In this document: positions 5,082 to 6,933 of the stretch, piece by piece
Position numbering within the stretch: the first letter of the stretch is position 1
How the letters are laid out: each line of letters opens with the position of its first letter
DNA from: Microcaldota archaeon
GTDB lineage: Archaea; Micrarchaeota; Micrarchaeia; Burarchaeales; JAKAKT01
DNA: 6,933 bases
NCBI GenBank assembly: GCA_026396425.1
Contig: JAPLWU010000056.1
Coordinates: 1-6,933 of the forward strand
Direction of reading: 5' to 3'
The notes under the pieces: generated by a model
What the model saw: only the letters and a program-made list of their open reading frames with translations
Told to the model about the DNA's origin: nothing
Database searches by the model: none
Position numbers and translations under genes: made by a program

Positions 5082-5840
5082 ATGACTCTCGAAATACTAA
5101 GAAAAGTCGGGCTTTCGGAGGGCGAAATTAAGGTATACTCGGCGTTGCTGGGTTTGGGCGTATCCCCCGTTAATAAAATTCATGAAAAAACCGGCATCGA
5201 GAGGAGGAACATCTACGACATTCTGAACAAGCTAATCGAGCGCGGGTTGGTAACGTATATCACCGAGAATAAAAAAAGGTTTTTCCAGATATCGCACCCG
5301 AACAAGATTATTGGGTATTTGGAGGAGAGAAAGCACGAGATAGAAAGAATAGAGGGCGAGATAGAAGCCGAGATTCCCTCGATTCTCAAGGAATTCGAAT
5401 CTATAAGACCGGACATAAATGCCGAGATTTACAGGGGAGCCGACGGCATCAAGGCGGTCTGGGAGGACACGCTGAACTACAAAAAGGTCTATTGGATTGG
5501 CTCCGGTAGATATGTCCCGAAGAGGTTCCCCCATTTTTTTGCAAGCTGGAACAAACGAAGGATAAGGCTGAAGGTGAAGTGGTATAACCTTCTTAGGCAC
5601 GAAATGAGAAGGGAAGTAAAACCGATGCCGCTTGAGCATGCGAAATTCTTGCCAAAAGAATTTAGTGGCAACCCCACCGTCATTTGCATTTACGGGAACA
5701 AAGTCGTCAATTTTTTGTATGGCGACCGTCTTTTTGCGTTTGTCATCGAAAGCAAAGAACTTGCAGAAAGTTACGTGCGCTATCACGAATACTTATGGGA
5801 CTCGGTCGCCAGCCAGAGCTCTATTCGAAAGCGAGCGTGA
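5082..5840 (+). CDS. TrmB-family transcriptional regulator
   Basis: This is a 252-residue archaeal-type regulator. Residues 1-75 form a winged helix-turn-helix typical of TrmB: LRKVGLSEGEIKVYSALL, then HEKTGIERRNIYDILNKLIERGLV (34-57) and a wing (YITENKKRFFQI). A charged coiled-coil linker follows (about 77-105, EERKHEIERIEGEIEAEI). The C-terminal part starts with AEIYRGADGIKAVWEDTL (115-131), the usual opening of the TrmB effector domain, and ends with FLYGDRLFAFVIESKELAESY. The frame extends upstream to 5025, but that stretch overlaps the operator and TATA box, so the ATG at 5082 is chosen; the mRNA is probably leaderless. Family members sense sugars or other metabolites; the ligand here is unknown. 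The coding sequence is visibly more AT-rich than the ATP synthase genes. Its 3' end lies 23 bases from the convergent downstream gene. Confidence 0.93.
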   Translation: MTLEILRKVGLSEGEIKVYSALLGLGVSPVNKIHEKTGIERRNIYDILNKLIERGLVTYITENKKRFFQISHPNKIIGYLEERKHEIERIEGEIEAEIPSILKEFESIRPDINAEIYRGADGIKAVWEDTLNYKKVYWIGSGRYVPKRFPHFFASWNKRRIRLKVKWYNLLRHEMRREVKPMPLEHAKFLPKEFSGNPTVICIYGNKVVNFLYGDRLFAFVIESKELAESYVRYHEYLWDSVASQSSIRKRA

Positions 5841-5863
5841 AACTGAGGCAGTTGAATAGCCGA

Positions 5864-6118
5864 CTATCCGGTTACCTTGTAGACCACGCTGTTCTCGTGC
5901 ACCTTTCCTGCGACTTTTAGGCCGATTGACTGGCCCGCCTTTGCATTCTTTACGGTTGCATGCTCTATCTGCATCGAGTCGACAACCTGCTCGACCGCGT
6001 CGTGCGCGCCCTCAATCGAAATCCTGTCGCCGGCGTTGAGCGCGTCGCTCAGCTCGATTACGGCAACGCTTATTTTCGAGAAGTAATGCAGAACCCTGCC
6101 TATCTGCTTTTTCTCCAT
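5864..6118 (-). CDS. EF-Tu domain-2-like small protein (translation elongation factor-like)
   Basis: This 84-residue protein has the fold signature of the beta-barrel domain 2 of translation GTPases: IGRVLHYFSKISVAVIEL (6-23), then ALNAGDRISIEG (26-37), VDSMQIEH (46-53) and AGQSIGLKVAGKV (61-73). There is no GTPase domain, so it is not an elongation factor itself. Stand-alone proteins of this type, similar to the C-terminal domain of some U32-family peptidases, are widespread in archaea and their role is not established. The start is supported by GGGGTGTGA about 3-11 bases upstream of the ATG and a TATA box 36-43 bases upstream, so it is probably a single-gene unit. It converges on the TrmB-family gene. 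Confidence 0.88.
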   Translation of the reverse strand: MEKKQIGRVLHYFSKISVAVIELSDALNAGDRISIEGAHDAVEQVVDSMQIEHATVKNAKAGQSIGLKVAGKVHENSVVYKVTG

Positions 6119-6153
6119 AATTCACACCCCGCTAATTTTCTAGGGAGGTGTGG

Positions 6154-6161
6154 TATAAATA
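6154..6161 (-). promoter_or_regulatory. TATA box of the EF-Tu-like gene
   Basis: The minus strand reads TATTTATA, with an expected start near 6131. That leaves a short leader holding the GGGGTGTGA ribosome binding site. Confidence 0.6.
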
Positions 6162-6179
6162 GTTTACTCCCGAACCGCA

Positions 6180-6259
6180 GGGGGGCACATCCCCCCTTCA
6201 GTTTCAGGGCCCAATTTTTGCCTCGAGCAAAAATGGGCATATTTGCGCCGCGCGCAAAT
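6180..6259. repeat. Three consecutive strong hairpins in the intergenic region after the ABC ATPase gene
   Basis: Three inverted repeats follow one another: GGGGGG/CCCCCC (6180-6185 with 6191-6196, loop CACAT); GCCC-A-ATTTTTGC/GCAAAAATGGGC (6209-6221 with 6227-6238, one bulged A, loop CTCGA); and ATTTGCGC/GCGCAAAT (6241-6248 with 6252-6259, loop CGC). An outer TCAGG (6204-6208) / CCTGA (6268-6272) pair encloses the last two. The region lies between the 3' end of the ABC ATPase gene and the promoter of the EF-Tu-like gene, both on the minus strand. A transcript-end structure or a small structured RNA are the obvious options; no T-run typical of archaeal termination follows on the minus strand. 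No gene is seen in 6162-6292. Confidence 0.6.
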
Positions 6260-6292
6260 AATGTCCTCCTGATTCCCCCCTACGGACAGAAC

Positions 6293-6933
6293 TCAAATCT
6301 TCCCTTTCACCAGCTGCCCGTCCTGCATGTAGATGACTTTCTCGCCTTTTGCCGCCACGTCCTTGTCGTGCGTGACGACTATGAGCGTCTTGTTCTCCTT
6401 CTTGTGGAGACTGCCAAAGATTTTCAGGAGCTCCTCGCCCGCCCTCGTATCGAGGTTTCCGGTCGGCTCGTCGGCAAGTATTATCTCGGGGTTGTTGGCG
6501 AGCGAGCGGGCAATGGCGACCCGTTGCTTCTCCCCTCCGCTAAGCTCGTTCGGAAGATGGGTCATGCGCTCCGCGAGCCCCAGCGAATCGAGGATTTTGG
6601 CCGCCCTCTCCTCCCTCTCGGCCTTGGGGGTGCCGGTGAACATCATGGGCAGCGCCACGTTCTGGAGCGCGGTCAGGGTCGGTATGAGGTGGAACTGCTG
6701 GAAAACGAAGCCGAGGTTCTCCCTCCTCACCCGAGCAAGCTCGTTGGAGTCCATCTCGCTCGTGTCTATGCCGTTTATGTAGACCCTGCCCTCGGTCGGT
6801 ATGTCGAGGCATCCCATGATGTGGAGCAGCGTGCTCTTTCCGCTTCCCGACCTTCCCATTATGCTTATCCACTCGCCTCGCGGGATTGACATCGTTATGT
6901 CTTCGAGCGCGCTGAACCCCGTCTCGCCCATCT
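6293..6933 (-). CDS. ABC transporter ATP-binding protein, MacB/LolD type (5' end outside window)
   Basis: This is the ATPase of a MacB/LolD-like ABC system, which works with FtsX-type permeases in export or extraction of lipids, peptides or other compounds. Counting from the first visible Met (6931): Walker A GRSGSGKST (26-34), Q-loop FVFQQF (75-80), signature LSGGEKQRVAIARSL (130-144), Walker B IILADEP (150-156), D-loop GNLD (158-161) and switch H188 (VVTHD). All catalytic elements are present. The visible Met is probably internal: family proteins usually have about 10-20 further residues and a Y-K-M-G-E-type segment here, and the frame is open to the window edge with a preceding codon ending in AG. 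The permease should lie beyond the window or elsewhere. It ends at TGA 6295-6293. Confidence 0.95.
   Translation of the reverse strand, partial: MGETGFSALEDITMSIPRGEWISIMGRSGSGKSTLLHIMGCLDIPTEGRVYINGIDTSEMDSNELARVRRENLGFVFQQFHLIPTLTALQNVALPMMFTGTPKAEREERAAKILDSLGLAERMTHLPNELSGGEKQRVAIARSLANNPEIILADEPTGNLDTRAGEELLKIFGSLHKKENKTLIVVTHDKDVAAKGEKVIYMQDGQLVKGKI

Noticed and set aside
5960..6889. Long plus-strand open frame (309 codons) opposite the EF-Tu-like and ABC ATPase genes
   Set aside because: It is antisense to two well-supported genes and crosses the hairpin region; the translation is low-complexity R/L/H-rich and matches no family I know.
6929..6931. This Met as the true start of the ABC ATPase
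   Set aside because: No SD can be seen because the window ends two bases upstream, the family normally has extra N-terminal residues before this point, and the frame remains open to the edge.

Overview
The window looks like a piece of an archaeal genome. It carries the tail of a V/A-type (archaeal) ATP synthase operon (atpA end, atpB, atpD), a TrmB-family transcriptional regulator, archaeal-style TATA boxes at about -26, at least one apparently leaderless start, and Shine-Dalgarno motifs of the GGTG/GGAGG kind. The Cys-rich hypothetical protein and the very small zinc-ribbon-like protein resemble genes common in uncultivated archaea (DPANN-like or euryarchaeal), but the lineage cannot be fixed from this sequence.

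Layout. Positions 1-2566 (+): atpA 3' end, atpB and atpD, packed within a few bases of each other as one operon. Positions 2567-3396: about 830 bp that at first looks empty but, on the minus strand, reads as a compact fluoride-response module. In transcription order it holds a TATA-like box (about 3240-3229), a first fluoride (crcB-type) riboswitch aptamer (3215-3099), a 50-residue zinc-ribbon-like protein with a strong SD (3076-2924), a second, more divergent crcB-type aptamer (2916-2807), and the first ~30 codons of what looks like a cation:proton antiporter that is broken and cut short (2784-2669). This module is flanked on both sides by imperfect copies of the 3' end of atpD, which suggests it sits in a rearranged or inserted segment.

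Positions 3397-4965 (-): a large cysteine-rich protein of unknown function with two related Cys-rich modules. It is transcribed divergently from a TrmB-family regulator (5082-5840, +). The gap between them contains a perfect 8-bp inverted repeat centred between two mirror-image TATA boxes, a convincing regulator binding site that could control both genes.

Positions 5864-6118 (-): an 84-residue EF-Tu domain-2-like protein with its own TATA box and SD. Positions 6162-6292 hold three strong hairpins and no gene. Positions 6293-6933 (-): a MacB/LolD-type ABC transporter ATPase whose N-terminus lies beyond the window.

How the parts relate: the ATP synthase couples the ion gradient to ATP, and the antiporter remnant next to it would also have acted on ion gradients, but their adjacency may be only a product of the rearrangement. 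The best leads are the tandem fluoride-riboswitch module with its tiny zinc-ribbon-like gene, and the TrmB regulator/Cys-rich protein pair.
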